64,000 nt of DNA from Hydrogenovibrio sp. 3SP14C1 (GCF_029625905.1 NZ_JARTLM010000004.1:62001-126000), one strand, 5' to 3'. Positions 19,084 to 29,128 are shown, counted from the stretch's first letter. Made by a program: numbers and translations. The notes: generated by a model not told the origin, from the letters alone.

Positions 19084-19833
19084 TTAATTATCTAAAGACT
19101 TTCGTTGCTTAAAGGTTTTCATACAAATCACATTAGAAGCGTCAGCGGGTGAACCTGCTTCAGGCACAGGTATGTCATTCAAGGTATTTGAAATGCCTTC
19201 CGAAAACGACTCTGAAAATTGTCGCGCCCAATAATCGATAAAATCTAAATCGGGAATGACCTTTTTATGACGTTTAGGCTGGTCGCTGATTTTGATGCGT
19301 TTAGGCAAGGTGTTCAAGTGCAATTGCAGACCGGCTAAATCCGTCTTTATCAAGCTGCCAGCTTCTCTGTATTCTTGACTGAGCCATTGCTCGGCATCCG
19401 CCACATGACCATTCACACTCATGTCGGTGTTCCGCACCCACTCAAAGCTTTCCAAGCGTTGATCGAGTTGTTCCAGCTGGGCTAAAAACGCCATTTTCTC
19501 GAACCGTCTTTTGGGGTCTGTGGCCAGCATGTGCTCCACCGCTTCGGCTAGAGACTGAGTAAAGTGCACTTCAAAGTCCGCCTTATCCGCCGAAAAGACC
19601 GGGATAAAAACCGTCATGCGTGTATTCGCTTCCACCGCAATCACACAATGCCCTCTGTCACCACTTCCAAAATATTTTCCAAGCTCATAATACTGACACT
19701 GCCAACACATACGCTCATCATCCGAAGTCAACGGCCTGCGCCCTACTTGACTAGCATTGAAACTGGGATAGCGTTCAATGTCATTTCCAAACCACTTACA
19801 AAAGGCATTGGAACCGGAAAAAAGAATTTTCAT
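19084..19833 (-). CDS. Protein of unknown function
   Basis: 249 residues that I do not recognise. There is no signal peptide or membrane segment. A cysteine pair (CWQCQYY near residue 43) and GHCVIAVE follow shortly after, so a metal or redox site is possible. The middle is helical and charged (EKMAFLAQLEQLDQRLESFEW). The C-terminus has many Lys/Arg and a YWARQF stretch. It is a single gene between wzz and the polysaccharide locus, ended by its own hairpin, with no operon partner. Confidence 0.65.
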   Translation of the reverse strand: MKILFSGSNAFCKWFGNDIERYPSFNASQVGRRPLTSDDERMCWQCQYYELGKYFGSGDRGHCVIAVEANTRMTVFIPVFSADKADFEVHFTQSLAEAVEHMLATDPKRRFEKMAFLAQLEQLDQRLESFEWVRNTDMSVNGHVADAEQWLSQEYREAGSLIKTDLAGLQLHLNTLPKRIKISDQPKRHKKVIPDLDFIDYWARQFSESFSEGISNTLNDIPVPEAGSPADASNVICMKTFKQRKSLDN

Positions 19834-20202
19834 ATCAAACCTTGTTTAACAAACCGTTTCAAATCACACTTTATCGAGTTAAACGTCATAATGAACTGTC
19901 CAAACATCTAACTTCCACACTTTTCGGACTAACTTGCTAACTTTTTCATAATGCAGAATCTCCTGCGTGTAGTTTACGAGAAAATTCTACTTTTGACCTC
20001 GGTTATTTTTCGAGGGGATTACAAACCTGCTTTAATTCCCTTAATGAATCCAGTCTTCAATTTATCAACCGCCGGTTGACACACAGGGCAGGCCTGGCTT
20101 TCATCCATCTCTTTTCCCTAAAGGCTTTGTTATTTTTAATCTTAATTAACAATACTTTTTCGTTATAATACGCAGAATTAATTGAAACGAAAGCTCAAAA
20201 AA
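19834..20202. other. Intergenic region before the WcaJ-type gene
   Basis: No gene. It contains a small hairpin CCTCG-GTTATTTTT-CGAGG (19997-20015), a nine-base core CAGGCCTGG (20089-20097) and a TATAAT at 20164-20169. No JUMPstart/ops element was found. Confidence 0.6.
20164..20169 (+). promoter_or_regulatory. Candidate -10 box for the WcaJ-type gene
   Basis: Perfect TATAAT; the -35 is poor. The predicted start of transcription near 20176 lies before the ATG at 20203 and argues against the TTG at 20182 as start codon. Confidence 0.5.
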
Positions 20203-21600
20203 ATGATTGAAAGCATCAAACCTGACCAATCCGGTTTTGTCTGGATTCATCGTGTAACAGATTTAATCCTCCCTTTTTTAATCCTATCTTTAAGCTTGCT
20301 GCTTTATGAGGTGCCCTGGCATGATCGTTACATTGTGTTAGGCATGCTCGGAGGGCTTATTTTTGTAACGGCGGCACAAATGGTCGGCATTTATCAAAAC
20401 TGGCGTGGCCGCCCCATTTTTAACAGCATACAACTCATTATTAAAGCTTGGATTATTACCTGGGCCTTCTTAATCATCCTTGCCTTTCTTCTAAAAGATT
20501 CTGAAAATTTTTCTAGAGGTGTTCTACTCATTTGGGCGACGCTGACACTCGTGAGCCTTATTGGTTACCGTTTTTTAATTAGAATCGCACTGATATATTT
20601 CCGAACAAAAGGCTTCAATAATCGTAAAATTGCCATTGTTGGTGCAGGTAAGGTAGGTCAACATCTTGCCCAAGTTGTTAACAGCAATCCATGGCTCGGT
20701 TACCAGATCATTGGATTCTATGATGATAACCCAAATCTAACAAACCAAAAAATTGACAACCTTCCCATACTCGGGACATCAAGTGAAATTTTCAAAGCCA
20801 GTCAGCAAGGGCGTTTTGATGAGCTTTATATATGCCTGCCATTAAGAGCGGAGAGCAGAATTAAACAATTACTCAACCAGCTTACAGACAGCGCGATCAT
20901 CGTTAAATTCATTCCTGATTTATTCACATTTGACTTAATGCATGCGAAATGGACTGATTTAAAGGGTATTCCTATTGTCAGCGTTTTTGATACGCCATTA
21001 AGTAGCACAACAGCTCGCATATTAAAACGCTCTGAAGATGTAATATTATCTTTTATCATCTTAATACTCATCAGCCCAGTACTTCTCAGTATTGCCATCA
21101 CGATAAAACTAACGTCTACAGGCCCAATCATATTTAAACAAAAACGCTACGGCCTTAATGGTGAAGAAATCAAAGTTTATAAATTTCGTTCAATGACGAC
21201 TCAAGATAACGGCCCCGTAGTTAACCAGGCCACGAAAAATGATATACGTATTACACCACTTGGTGGATTTTTAAGGCGTACAAGCTTAGATGAACTACCT
21301 CAGTTTATAAATGTGCTACAAGGAAAGATGAGTATTGTCGGGCCAAGACCACATGCCATAGCACATAACGAAGAATATCGCCAGCTTATCCCTAAATACA
21401 TGCAGCGCCACTTAGTTAAACCTGGCATTACCGGCTGGGCGCAAATTAATGGATGGCGCGGTGAAACAGATACTCTAGAAAAAATGGAAAAACGTGTAGA
21501 ATACGACCTACATTACATTAATAACTGGTCACTTTGGTTAGATACTAAGATTATTGTATTAACAGTTTTTAAAGGATTTATAAACAAAAACGCTTACTAA
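20203..21600 (+). CDS. WcaJ/WbaP-type undecaprenyl-phosphate sugar-1-phosphate transferase
   Basis: 465 residues. Several N-terminal membrane helices are followed by a Rossmann-like domain with VGAGKVGQHLAQV, then a further membrane segment and the C-terminal catalytic domain: KFRSM, LRRTSLDELPQF, IVGPRPHA and the end motif KPGITGWAQINGWRGET. Such enzymes load the first sugar phosphate, often glucose or galactose, on undecaprenyl phosphate at the inner membrane to start O-antigen or capsule units. It converges with the manB end of the large - strand operon and shares a hairpin with it. Confidence 0.9.
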   Translation: MIESIKPDQSGFVWIHRVTDLILPFLILSLSLLLYEVPWHDRYIVLGMLGGLIFVTAAQMVGIYQNWRGRPIFNSIQLIIKAWIITWAFLIILAFLLKDSENFSRGVLLIWATLTLVSLIGYRFLIRIALIYFRTKGFNNRKIAIVGAGKVGQHLAQVVNSNPWLGYQIIGFYDDNPNLTNQKIDNLPILGTSSEIFKASQQGRFDELYICLPLRAESRIKQLLNQLTDSAIIVKFIPDLFTFDLMHAKWTDLKGIPIVSVFDTPLSSTTARILKRSEDVILSFIILILISPVLLSIAITIKLTSTGPIIFKQKRYGLNGEEIKVYKFRSMTTQDNGPVVNQATKNDIRITPLGGFLRRTSLDELPQFINVLQGKMSIVGPRPHAIAHNEEYRQLIPKYMQRHLVKPGITGWAQINGWRGETDTLEKMEKRVEYDLHYINNWSLWLDTKIIVLTVFKGFINKNAY

Positions 21601-21614
21601 AAAGTAAGCGTGTT
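21586..21614. terminator. Bidirectional terminator between the WcaJ-type gene and manB
   Basis: ACGCTTAC-TAAAAA-GTAAGCGT forms an 8-bp stem overlapping the + strand stop codon. On the - strand it is followed by TTTTTG, ending the manB transcript. Confidence 0.8.
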
Positions 21615-21627
21615 TAAAACCTAAAAA

Positions 21628-22986
21628 TTAATTAATTAAAGTTTCTATCTCTTTAACCTTCCCCCAAACTAAACCATTATCTCCACGACTTTCTATATTC
21701 AAACGCAATAAGGGTTCAGTGTTAGAGGCGCGAATATTCATACGCCAATCATCAAATTCTAAGCTCACACCGTCGGTTTTATCTATTCGTGGGTTTTGCG
21801 AAGCAAAATGTGCCATAACTTTTTCTAATACTGCAGACACATCATTGACAGTGTAATTAATCTCACCACTACATGGATAAGCTTCCATTCGTTCGCTTAT
21901 TAAAGAAGATAACGGCTTTCCGGTTTTGCTCATTAGTTCTGCAATCAACAACCATGGAATCATTCCTGAATCACAATACGCAAACTTTTTAAAATAATGG
22001 TGTGCTGACATCTCCCCACCATAAATAGCATCCTCCAATCGCATACGCTCTTTGATAAACGCATGGCCTGTTTTGGATTGAACCGGAATCCCTCCGGCTT
22101 TTTGAACCTGGTCAATTGTATTCCATGTCAAACGAGGGTCATGAATGACTTTTTCTCCAGGGTGTTTTGCCAAAAGTGTTTCAGCCAGTAGTCCAACCAG
22201 ATAATAGCCTTCAATAAAATCACCGTTTTCATCGAACAAAAAACAACGATCAAAATCACCATCCCAAGCAATACCAAAGTCAGCTTGGTGTTGTTTTACA
22301 GCATCAGAGGTTGTGCTTCTATTTTCTGGAAGCAGAGGGTTTGGCACTCCATTAGGAAAGTGCCCATCAGGCGCCTCATTTACAAAAAAGCACTTAAAGG
22401 GGAACTTTTCAGCAATTTGCTTTATCACCGCGCCTGCAGAACCATTACCTGCATCCATGACAATTCTCAGTGGCTTTAATTTCGACAAATCAACGTAAGA
22501 AAGTAAATGATCAATATAAGCAGACTTATCAGTTTCAGAAATAACCAAGCCTGGCTGATTTTGCGCACTATCAGAGTGTTTAAAATCTTCTTCAATCACT
22601 CGGCGCTCAATTTCTTTTAAGCCTGTATCTCCAGAAATGGGCTTTGAACCTGCAGCCACTAATTTCATGCCATTATAGCCCTTAGGGTTATGGCTAGCGG
22701 TAATCATAATACCACCATCTGTTTCATGATGAAAAGTGGCAAAATACACTTCTTCAGTTCCGCACAGATCAATATCCAAAACCTCGGCACCACCCTCTGT
22801 CAACCCACACTTTAATGCCTCAGCCAACCCCTCACTTTCCAGGCGGATGTCATACCCCACCACGACGGATTTAGCATTCAACTCTGCCACAAACGCACGA
22901 CCGATTTTGTAAGCCAACTCTTCACTTAACTCTTCCGGCACCTTGCCTCGAATATCATAAGCTTTAAAACATGATAAATTTTTCAT
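21628..22986 (-). CDS. manB: Phosphomannomutase (ManB/RfbK type)
   Basis: 452 residues of the alpha-D-phosphohexomutase family. The N-terminus has FKAYDIRGKVPEEL, the phosphoserine loop is ITASHNPKGYNGMK near residue 97, the metal loop is AWDGDFDRCF, and sugar-binding GGEMSAHHYF follows. It converts mannose-6-phosphate to mannose-1-phosphate for GDP-mannose, the precursor used by Gmd in this locus. It lies after manC, with an intrinsic terminator between them, so it may also be read from partial read-through. Confidence 0.93.
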   Translation of the reverse strand: MKNLSCFKAYDIRGKVPEELSEELAYKIGRAFVAELNAKSVVVGYDIRLESEGLAEALKCGLTEGGAEVLDIDLCGTEEVYFATFHHETDGGIMITASHNPKGYNGMKLVAAGSKPISGDTGLKEIERRVIEEDFKHSDSAQNQPGLVISETDKSAYIDHLLSYVDLSKLKPLRIVMDAGNGSAGAVIKQIAEKFPFKCFFVNEAPDGHFPNGVPNPLLPENRSTTSDAVKQHQADFGIAWDGDFDRCFLFDENGDFIEGYYLVGLLAETLLAKHPGEKVIHDPRLTWNTIDQVQKAGGIPVQSKTGHAFIKERMRLEDAIYGGEMSAHHYFKKFAYCDSGMIPWLLIAELMSKTGKPLSSLISERMEAYPCSGEINYTVNDVSAVLEKVMAHFASQNPRIDKTDGVSLEFDDWRMNIRASNTEPLLRLNIESRGDNGLVWGKVKEIETLIN

Positions 22987-22997
22987 AACTCTTCCAT

Positions 22998-23020
22998 AAA
23001 AAAGCCAGCAAAGCTGGCCT
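22998..23020 (-). terminator. Intrinsic terminator between manC and manB
   Basis: GCCAGC-AAA-GCTGGC followed on the - strand by six T. It would reduce manB transcription relative to manC. Confidence 0.8.
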
Positions 23021-23048
23021 ATAAAATCTCAACACAACAAAAACCGAA

Positions 23049-24452
23049 TTAACGACCGTAAATATCTTCTATTCTAACAATATCATCTTCACCGGTGTAT
23101 TCTCCGACCTGGACTTCAATCATTACCAAGTCAATTTTCCCTTGATTTTCCAGACGATGAACTTGGCCCATCTGAATATAGGTTGATTCATTTGCTCGAA
23201 CCAAAAAAACATTTGAATCAACCGTGACTGTAGCGGTTCCCGAAACCACAATCCAATGTTCATTTCGATGGAAATGCTTTTGTAAAGAAAGCTTACTTCC
23301 GGGCTTCACAACAATTCTTTTAACCTTATACTGCTCAGAATCAATCAATACCTCATAAGTTCCCCATGGACGATGCGCTAAACGATGAATTTCAGCCAAC
23401 TCAGGAGATTGTTTCTTGATCATGGAAACGACTTGCTTGACCTTTTGAGAACTACCCTTTTTGGAAATCAGTATCGCATCCGAAGTATCAACAACCAGCA
23501 AATCTTCTACATCAACCAGTGCCAATTGACGATCTCTCGTCACCAAAAGGTTGTTTTTCGAGTCAATACAAATAGGCACCGGTGACTTATCTATTCTAGG
23601 CAATACCGCATTTTCATTCGAGTCGTCTTTTACCTCATCATACAAGGCATCAAAGCTACCCAGATCTGACCATCCCATATCACAAGGAACGACTTTAACC
23701 ATATCTGACTTTTCCATCACGGCATAGTCAATACTGTCTTCAGGAATGGACTGCATAGCGTCCAAATCAATTTTGATGACCTTGTCATCCTGTGAAGCAC
23801 ACCCCTCTTTGGCAGACCGCATAGCCCGCAACGATGCCTCATAAATTTCTGGAGAATGCTGTTGCAGTTCCGCTAAAAAAACACCGGCTTTAAAGCAAAA
23901 CATACCCGAATTCCAATAATAATTTCCTGCCTCAAGATATGAACGAGCTAGCTTGACGCTCGGTTTCTCCTTAAATGAAAGAACATCATTACCAGAAGCT
24001 TCAATATAACCAAACCCTGTTTCAGGATAGGTAGGTTGAATACCAAAAGTCACTAAATTTCCTTGCTCAGCTAAACTTTTTGCTTTAATCACGGCATTTT
24101 CATATGCATTCTGATCCTTAACCAAATGGTCAGAGGTGGTGACAAATACCAAATCATCTTCATCCAAAGCTAAGCACGCCAAAGCAATTGCTGGCGCTGT
24201 ATTCCTTCCCTCTGGCTCAAGCAAGAAACGAGAAGGCAGCGATGAAATTTGACTTAATTGATCAACGGCCAAAAAATACTGTTCGGTATTGGAGATCACA
24301 AAAGAATGGCGGCAAACGGATTGATTTCGAATGACCGTATCCTGAAAAAGAGAATAGCCATCAAACAGACGAACAAATTGTTTTGGCAACATTGTTCTGC
24401 TCAATGGCCATAACCGGGTTCCTGACCCGCCACATAAAATAATATTGATCAA
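23049..24452 (-). CDS. manC: Mannose-1-phosphate guanylyltransferase/mannose-6-phosphate isomerase
   Basis: 467 residues with both domains. The N-terminal nucleotidyltransferase begins ILCGGSGTRLWPLSR and has FGYIEAS and FKEKPS. The C-terminal cupin isomerase has RPWGTYEVL, KLSLQKHFHRNEHWIVVSG and the end VQVGEYTGEDDIVRIEDIYGR. It makes GDP-mannose, feeding Gmd. It follows a Wzy-like gene by 30 bases at the 3' end of the polysaccharide operon. Confidence 0.95.
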   Translation of the reverse strand: MINIILCGGSGTRLWPLSRTMLPKQFVRLFDGYSLFQDTVIRNQSVCRHSFVISNTEQYFLAVDQLSQISSLPSRFLLEPEGRNTAPAIALACLALDEDDLVFVTTSDHLVKDQNAYENAVIKAKSLAEQGNLVTFGIQPTYPETGFGYIEASGNDVLSFKEKPSVKLARSYLEAGNYYWNSGMFCFKAGVFLAELQQHSPEIYEASLRAMRSAKEGCASQDDKVIKIDLDAMQSIPEDSIDYAVMEKSDMVKVVPCDMGWSDLGSFDALYDEVKDDSNENAVLPRIDKSPVPICIDSKNNLLVTRDRQLALVDVEDLLVVDTSDAILISKKGSSQKVKQVVSMIKKQSPELAEIHRLAHRPWGTYEVLIDSEQYKVKRIVVKPGSKLSLQKHFHRNEHWIVVSGTATVTVDSNVFLVRANESTYIQMGQVHRLENQGKIDLVMIEVQVGEYTGEDDIVRIEDIYGR

Positions 24453-24482
24453 CTTTATATCCTTTTAACAAAATTAAATATA

Positions 24483-25673
24483 CTAATTTGATTGCCTATA
24501 TCGATAAACGGCGCCAAGCAACACCCAAAATATTGGTGCCATATAATGCAACTCAAACACAGGAGTCGTCATAGCGAGCATCAAAAAAAATACAGTGAGA
24601 GGTATCAGTAAACTTAGTTGCTTATCCATTACTATGGATTTTAATGAAAGCACTTTAAAAATAAAAATAAAAAATAAAGCAAGGGACAATACCCCAGAGA
24701 AATGAATCATTAACAAATAAGAGTTGTGGGGATTAAAGTGAATTACTCCACTGCAGTCCGAAAATAAAGATAACGTTAATTTTTCATATATTGAGGTTGA
24801 AAAAAAAGGCGTAATACCACTACCAAAAATAAAATTTGATGGAAAATAAAGAAAGTCTTTGAAGTAATCCTGCCACACTAACAACCTTGTTACGACGTTA
24901 TACCAAAATATATCTCCTTGATTGGCGTAAACAATATATTCTTCAATATGAAGTGTCATAAACCATACAACGGAAGCTGCAACAATTACAGAAAACAATA
25001 CCGCCATTCCTAAGAAACGACGAAATAGTGTAAAAAGCAAAGTTGCTATTATTGCTAACATAGCCCCTTTTACAAACATCAAAGCCGAAAAAAGGAGTAA
25101 AGGAATCAATGTGATCAAATATTTATTCAAACTAATTCTTAAACAATATATTAGAGAAGCTATTAATCCTGCCGAAATTACTGGAAGCATATCTGATGAA
25201 GTTCGTACCAGAAAAGGCAATTGACCAGTCCTATAAAAATACTCCCCAACAAATAACGTGATCCCAATTAATGTTGAAAACCAAATCGTATTAAAAATCA
25301 ACTTTATATCTTTTTTATCGAAAGCTACTAAACTTATCAAGAAAAATAATGGGTACAAATAAAGTCCTGAAGCAGCTAACCAAAATTTTAACGGAACAAT
25401 GCTCTCATAGGCTCTATATGCCTGAAACAAACCCAAAATAATAAATACCAATAATATCTGAACAACAAAATCTTTATACAGTTCTTTTCTGAGTACTAAA
25501 TAGAAAGCAAGAGGAAACAAAATCAAAATAACCCATTGCGACTCTCTTAAGCCTAAAAATTCAATCTGTGCTGTTTGATTTCCTAAAACAATTGATAAAA
25601 ATAAAAAAAACAAGAGTGCGTATTTAATAAACCCCTCAAGCTTATATTGATTAATTAAAACAAAAATATTCAT
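24483..25673 (-). CDS. Polytopic membrane protein, O-antigen polymerase/ligase-like
   Basis: 396 residues with about ten hydrophobic segments and a larger external loop near residues 240-315 that includes FGSGITPFF and FNPHNSYLLMIHFSGV. The NPHNSYL motif is typical of O-antigen ligase/polymerase (WaaL/Wzy) proteins. It either polymerises repeat units or joins them to lipid A-core. It is 8 bases after another protein of the same class, and the sequence alone does not say which is which. Confidence 0.75.
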   Translation of the reverse strand: MNIFVLINQYKLEGFIKYALLFFLFLSIVLGNQTAQIEFLGLRESQWVILILFPLAFYLVLRKELYKDFVVQILLVFIILGLFQAYRAYESIVPLKFWLAASGLYLYPLFFLISLVAFDKKDIKLIFNTIWFSTLIGITLFVGEYFYRTGQLPFLVRTSSDMLPVISAGLIASLIYCLRISLNKYLITLIPLLLFSALMFVKGAMLAIIATLLFTLFRRFLGMAVLFSVIVAASVVWFMTLHIEEYIVYANQGDIFWYNVVTRLLVWQDYFKDFLYFPSNFIFGSGITPFFSTSIYEKLTLSLFSDCSGVIHFNPHNSYLLMIHFSGVLSLALFFIFIFKVLSLKSIVMDKQLSLLIPLTVFFLMLAMTTPVFELHYMAPIFWVLLGAVYRYRQSN

Positions 25674-25681
25674 AATATAAA

Positions 25682-26977
25682 TTAATCAACATCCGTTCGT
25701 GCATACCTAGCATTTAATGAAACGGCTGCAACATAAGCCAAAACAAACCAAGTTTGCATATGATATAAAATATGATGCATAAACGAAACGACTGTAATAA
25801 AAACTAAGCAAGCAATAAGAGAAGCTTTCATAACACCTTTCGCCATAAAAAAAACATTTCTTGTGTATAGAAACATGGAAACAATAAAGAATATCAATCC
25901 TACCAAACCGATTTCATACAATAACTGTAAATATACATTATGGACATACATATTAGTTGCCCATCCATAACCAAATAAAAGTCTAAAACTACTTTCATAT
26001 AGCTGGTTAAAGACATAGTTAAATTTTTCCAGCCTTTCTTGTCCTGAAGCACCGATGTCCATGGTAGTCCTGCTTTCAAATAAAAAGCGTACCTGATCAG
26101 AAACTTGATAAATAAAAATAAAAACTATAACGAATGCTGTAACAGTTAAAAATAAGTATTTAAAATTACGTTTTAAACGAGATAAAAAGAAAAAAGAAAA
26201 CAAAGCTGAAATTGCTAAAGCTAACCATGCAGCTCTAGTTAAAGTCAAAAATTCCAATAACAAGAACAACAAAGCTAACCACAATTTCGTTTTTTTAGAA
26301 AAACTAGTAAAAGGCATGAGAAAAATGGCATATGCTAATATCATCGAAAATTCATTAACATTCGCGCCAGGGTTAAACCTATAAAAACTAACGCCGCTAA
26401 TATTTACAATATGGACTCCAGCTGAGATTGGAGCTAAGTCTACAGATGAAAGACTTCCATTCAAAACAAAGTAAAAAACAAAAAAACCTACAAAAGAAGA
26501 GAGAACTGTACCAATAACAAAATAATCAGCAAACTTAGTGTAAATGTCTTTATTCTTAAGGATTGAAGTATAAATAACGGCGCTATACAAAAGAAGGGCA
26601 AGATAAGAAAAAACTCTCAACAATGAACTTTCGGTTTGTTGTTCATTAAGTTGATATAGAAATATCCATTCATAATTCTGAATATAAAACAGCGATAGCG
26701 CAGGAAAGAAAAATGTAAAAAATAAAATCTTCGTATTTCGATTGACACCAATAAACATCAACCATACAAATGCGACTAAAGAACCAAACATAAACGCGAA
26801 TTTTAAACCATACATGCCAGGAATGGGAAAGTAAACTAACTTTCCAATTGGAATTAAAGCAACGGATAGCATAAGTAACTTTTCAAAGAAGGAAAACTGG
26901 CTCTTATTCCCTGAAAAAATTTTCAAAGAAAATAGGGCTAAAATTAAGTGGCCAGCATGGTATAAAAAAAGATTCAT
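25682..26977 (-). CDS. Polytopic membrane protein, O-antigen ligase/polymerase-like
   Basis: 431 residues with ten or more membrane helices. The central part FNPGANVNEFSMILAYAI and the stretch LLFLLLEFLTLTRAAWLALA fit the Wzy_C/O-antigen ligase domain, and a loop with FGYGWATNMYVHNVYLQLLYEIG carries the VHN motif. It overlaps the upstream glycosyltransferase by 4 bases and is followed by a second such protein. One is probably Wzy and the other WaaL-like. Confidence 0.75.
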   Translation of the reverse strand: MNLFLYHAGHLILALFSLKIFSGNKSQFSFFEKLLMLSVALIPIGKLVYFPIPGMYGLKFAFMFGSLVAFVWLMFIGVNRNTKILFFTFFFPALSLFYIQNYEWIFLYQLNEQQTESSLLRVFSYLALLLYSAVIYTSILKNKDIYTKFADYFVIGTVLSSFVGFFVFYFVLNGSLSSVDLAPISAGVHIVNISGVSFYRFNPGANVNEFSMILAYAIFLMPFTSFSKKTKLWLALLFLLLEFLTLTRAAWLALAISALFSFFFLSRLKRNFKYLFLTVTAFVIVFIFIYQVSDQVRFLFESRTTMDIGASGQERLEKFNYVFNQLYESSFRLLFGYGWATNMYVHNVYLQLLYEIGLVGLIFFIVSMFLYTRNVFFMAKGVMKASLIACLVFITVVSFMHHILYHMQTWFVLAYVAAVSLNARYARTDVD

Positions 26978-28110
26978 CGAATGTATTCTTTCTCTAATAA
27001 ATTCATGTATAAACCTCCTAATTGCTTCGACATCCTATCCAAAGAAAATAATTCTAAGGCATGTCTTTTAGCCTTTAAAATCATTTCTTGCTGTATCTTG
27101 CTAGAAGAGGTTATCGCAACTCTAATTGCACTTTTCATATCTTCAATATCGTCAGGTTCAAAAATAAACCCACGTTTACTATTAACTACTTCTTTTAACC
27201 CACCTGTATTTGATGATATCACAGGAACTCCAACCATCATGGCTTCAACAGCAACATACCCAAATGATTCAAATAAAGAAGGAATGAGAACAAAATCCAT
27301 ATTTGTCATATGTTCATACACATTGGTGACTTCTCCATGAAAAAAAAATCTTTCTTTCATCATTGATTCCCCAGCATCCTTTTCAAATGTACTTCTAAGC
27401 TCACCATCACCAAAAAAATGAAGCTCTAACAATTCTCCTTCCTGCAATAATTCTTTAACAGCCTGAAAGGCCAAATGCTGCCCTTTTTCTGTTCTCAACA
27501 TGGCAAATACACCAAGTTTTTTAGGAATGGATTTAATACATTTTCGTTTTTCAGTAAAAACTTCCGGCAACTCTACACCATTATAGTTAACAAACGTTTC
27601 AACGCTTCCGCAAACAAACTTACGCTTAAACTCCTCAGCAGTATAATTTGATTCGAAGATTATTAAATCGGTAAAGTAACAAAGCGTTTTTTCAACCAGC
27701 TTATATACTTTTGCTTCAACCGGTTTAAACATGCTATGAACAACCCCTCCATGAGGGGTATATATCACTTTACAACCCGCTAACTTACCGGCAATTCTGG
27801 CATACAACCCACCCTTAGCTCCGTGGCCATGAACTAAGTCAATTTGATATTTTTTAATAAACTTATAAATTTTATAGATATTTGTTAAATCACTTTTTGA
27901 TGGTTTTTTCAAAATATTTAGAGTTTGATGGTTAATGATTTTTTGTTTAATGGCATCAATTTCATCATAATAAATTGAATCACCCTTTTTAGAAGAAATA
28001 TAAAAAAAATCGAACTCAACATTTAACCTATTCAAAATATCATGGATATGCTTGCGAATCCCACCGACGGGATCTCCAACAACCTGCAATATTCTTAATT
28101 TTTTAGTCAT
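26974..28110 (-). CDS. Family GT4 glycosyltransferase
   Basis: 378 residues with the GT-B fold of family 4. The N-terminus has ILQVVGDPVGGIRKHIHDIL and VHGHGAKGGLYARIAG; the C-terminal donor site has LGVFAMLRTEKGQHLAFQAV, FGDGELR and the E-x7-E block ESFGYVAVEAMMVGVPVISS. It adds one sugar of the repeat unit at the cytoplasmic membrane face; donor and acceptor are unknown. The ATG at 28110 overlaps the preceding stop by 8 bases; a TTG at 28116 is also in frame. Confidence 0.88.
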   Translation of the reverse strand: MTKKLRILQVVGDPVGGIRKHIHDILNRLNVEFDFFYISSKKGDSIYYDEIDAIKQKIINHQTLNILKKPSKSDLTNIYKIYKFIKKYQIDLVHGHGAKGGLYARIAGKLAGCKVIYTPHGGVVHSMFKPVEAKVYKLVEKTLCYFTDLIIFESNYTAEEFKRKFVCGSVETFVNYNGVELPEVFTEKRKCIKSIPKKLGVFAMLRTEKGQHLAFQAVKELLQEGELLELHFFGDGELRSTFEKDAGESMMKERFFFHGEVTNVYEHMTNMDFVLIPSLFESFGYVAVEAMMVGVPVISSNTGGLKEVVNSKRGFIFEPDDIEDMKSAIRVAITSSSKIQQEMILKAKRHALELFSLDRMSKQLGGLYMNLLEKEYIR

Positions 28111-29128
28111 TGCCAAATTTTACCCGCTTCATTAAAATGGAAATACGCTGTTTAAATGGAAGTGAAATAATCACTTTTGTTATCAGAGCGATCATGAAAT
28201 ATTTAAAATGAAATCTTGAACGCAAAGCCATTGGAAAGTTTTTTCCCAATTCCATGGCCTGAAATGCTTTATTCCCGAGAATCAAACGATTAAGATTCGT
28301 GTTCGCTCTGTCTTTCATTAACAAAAAATTACGATAGCTTTGTAATCTGACATTGGAATTATTCCCTTGCTCTTGGTGCTTTAAGAAATCATCTAACACA
28401 AGAAACAAATCATGGTCATCTTTCCTAACTCTAGCTAGATTATACGAAAAGCTTGAAGATGAGAGTCGGTAGTTAATTAAAGGACGGTTAATAAACCCAA
28501 AACTGCCCTTTTCTGTCAGCCTAAACCATACATTCAAATCAGCAGAAGACTTAAACCCCCCCCCCTTAAACTCTTTAATATGATTTTTTAAAATATCCGT
28601 TCGAAAAAGAACACTCGGGCAAGTTATAAAATTTCCATATTTGAATGAGAGTTCAATCAATTCATCACGTGACAACTCGATTTCTTGGGAAGCCTTTCTC
28701 CGTAACTCTTCAGGAATCATTCTATCGCCGATATATTGTCCATTCTCATTAATTATTTTTGCATGAACACTGACCGCTTGGCAATTCTCTCTATCAGTCA
28801 AGAATGCCACTTGACTAGAAATAATATCAGGTTCATACACATCATCAGAGTGGAATATCGCGCAAAATGACCCTTCAGCTGCATTGATACAGATATTAAA
28901 GTTTTCCTCACCCGATACGTTTTGCTCTCTTGTATGAAGCTCTATTGGATAACCTTGATCAATAAAACTACGAACAATTTCTCTCGAATTGTCGGTTGAG
29001 GCATTATCGAATATTTTAATTTTAAAGTTGTCGTAGTCCTGTTGAACTATACTGTTCAATGTGTCATGAATTGTATCTTGATTGTTGTAACAAGGTATAC
29101 ATATGCAAACTAAAGGCTTATACGGCAT
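28103..29128 (-). CDS. Family GT2 glycosyltransferase
   Basis: 341 residues, GT-A fold. VCICIPCYNNQDTIHDTLNS starts the nucleotide-binding domain, followed by IKIFDNASTDNS and the DxD-type AIFHSDDVYEPD. A further acidic segment SSADLNVWFRL fits the catalytic base region. The C-terminal third is helical and basic and ends in a possible amphipathic membrane-associated part. I place the start at the ATG 29128, which overlaps the wzx stop by 11 bases; upstream in-frame codons lie inside wzx. Confidence 0.87.
   Translation of the reverse strand: MPYKPLVCICIPCYNNQDTIHDTLNSIVQQDYDNFKIKIFDNASTDNSREIVRSFIDQGYPIELHTREQNVSGEENFNICINAAEGSFCAIFHSDDVYEPDIISSQVAFLTDRENCQAVSVHAKIINENGQYIGDRMIPEELRRKASQEIELSRDELIELSFKYGNFITCPSVLFRTDILKNHIKEFKGGGFKSSADLNVWFRLTEKGSFGFINRPLINYRLSSSSFSYNLARVRKDDHDLFLVLDDFLKHQEQGNNSNVRLQSYRNFLLMKDRANTNLNRLILGNKAFQAMELGKNFPMALRSRFHFKYFMIALITKVIISLPFKQRISILMKRVKFGND

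Noticed and set aside
19834..20202. JUMPstart/ops antitermination element before the polysaccharide genes
   Set aside because: No GGCGGTAGC-like sequence is present here or upstream of glmS.
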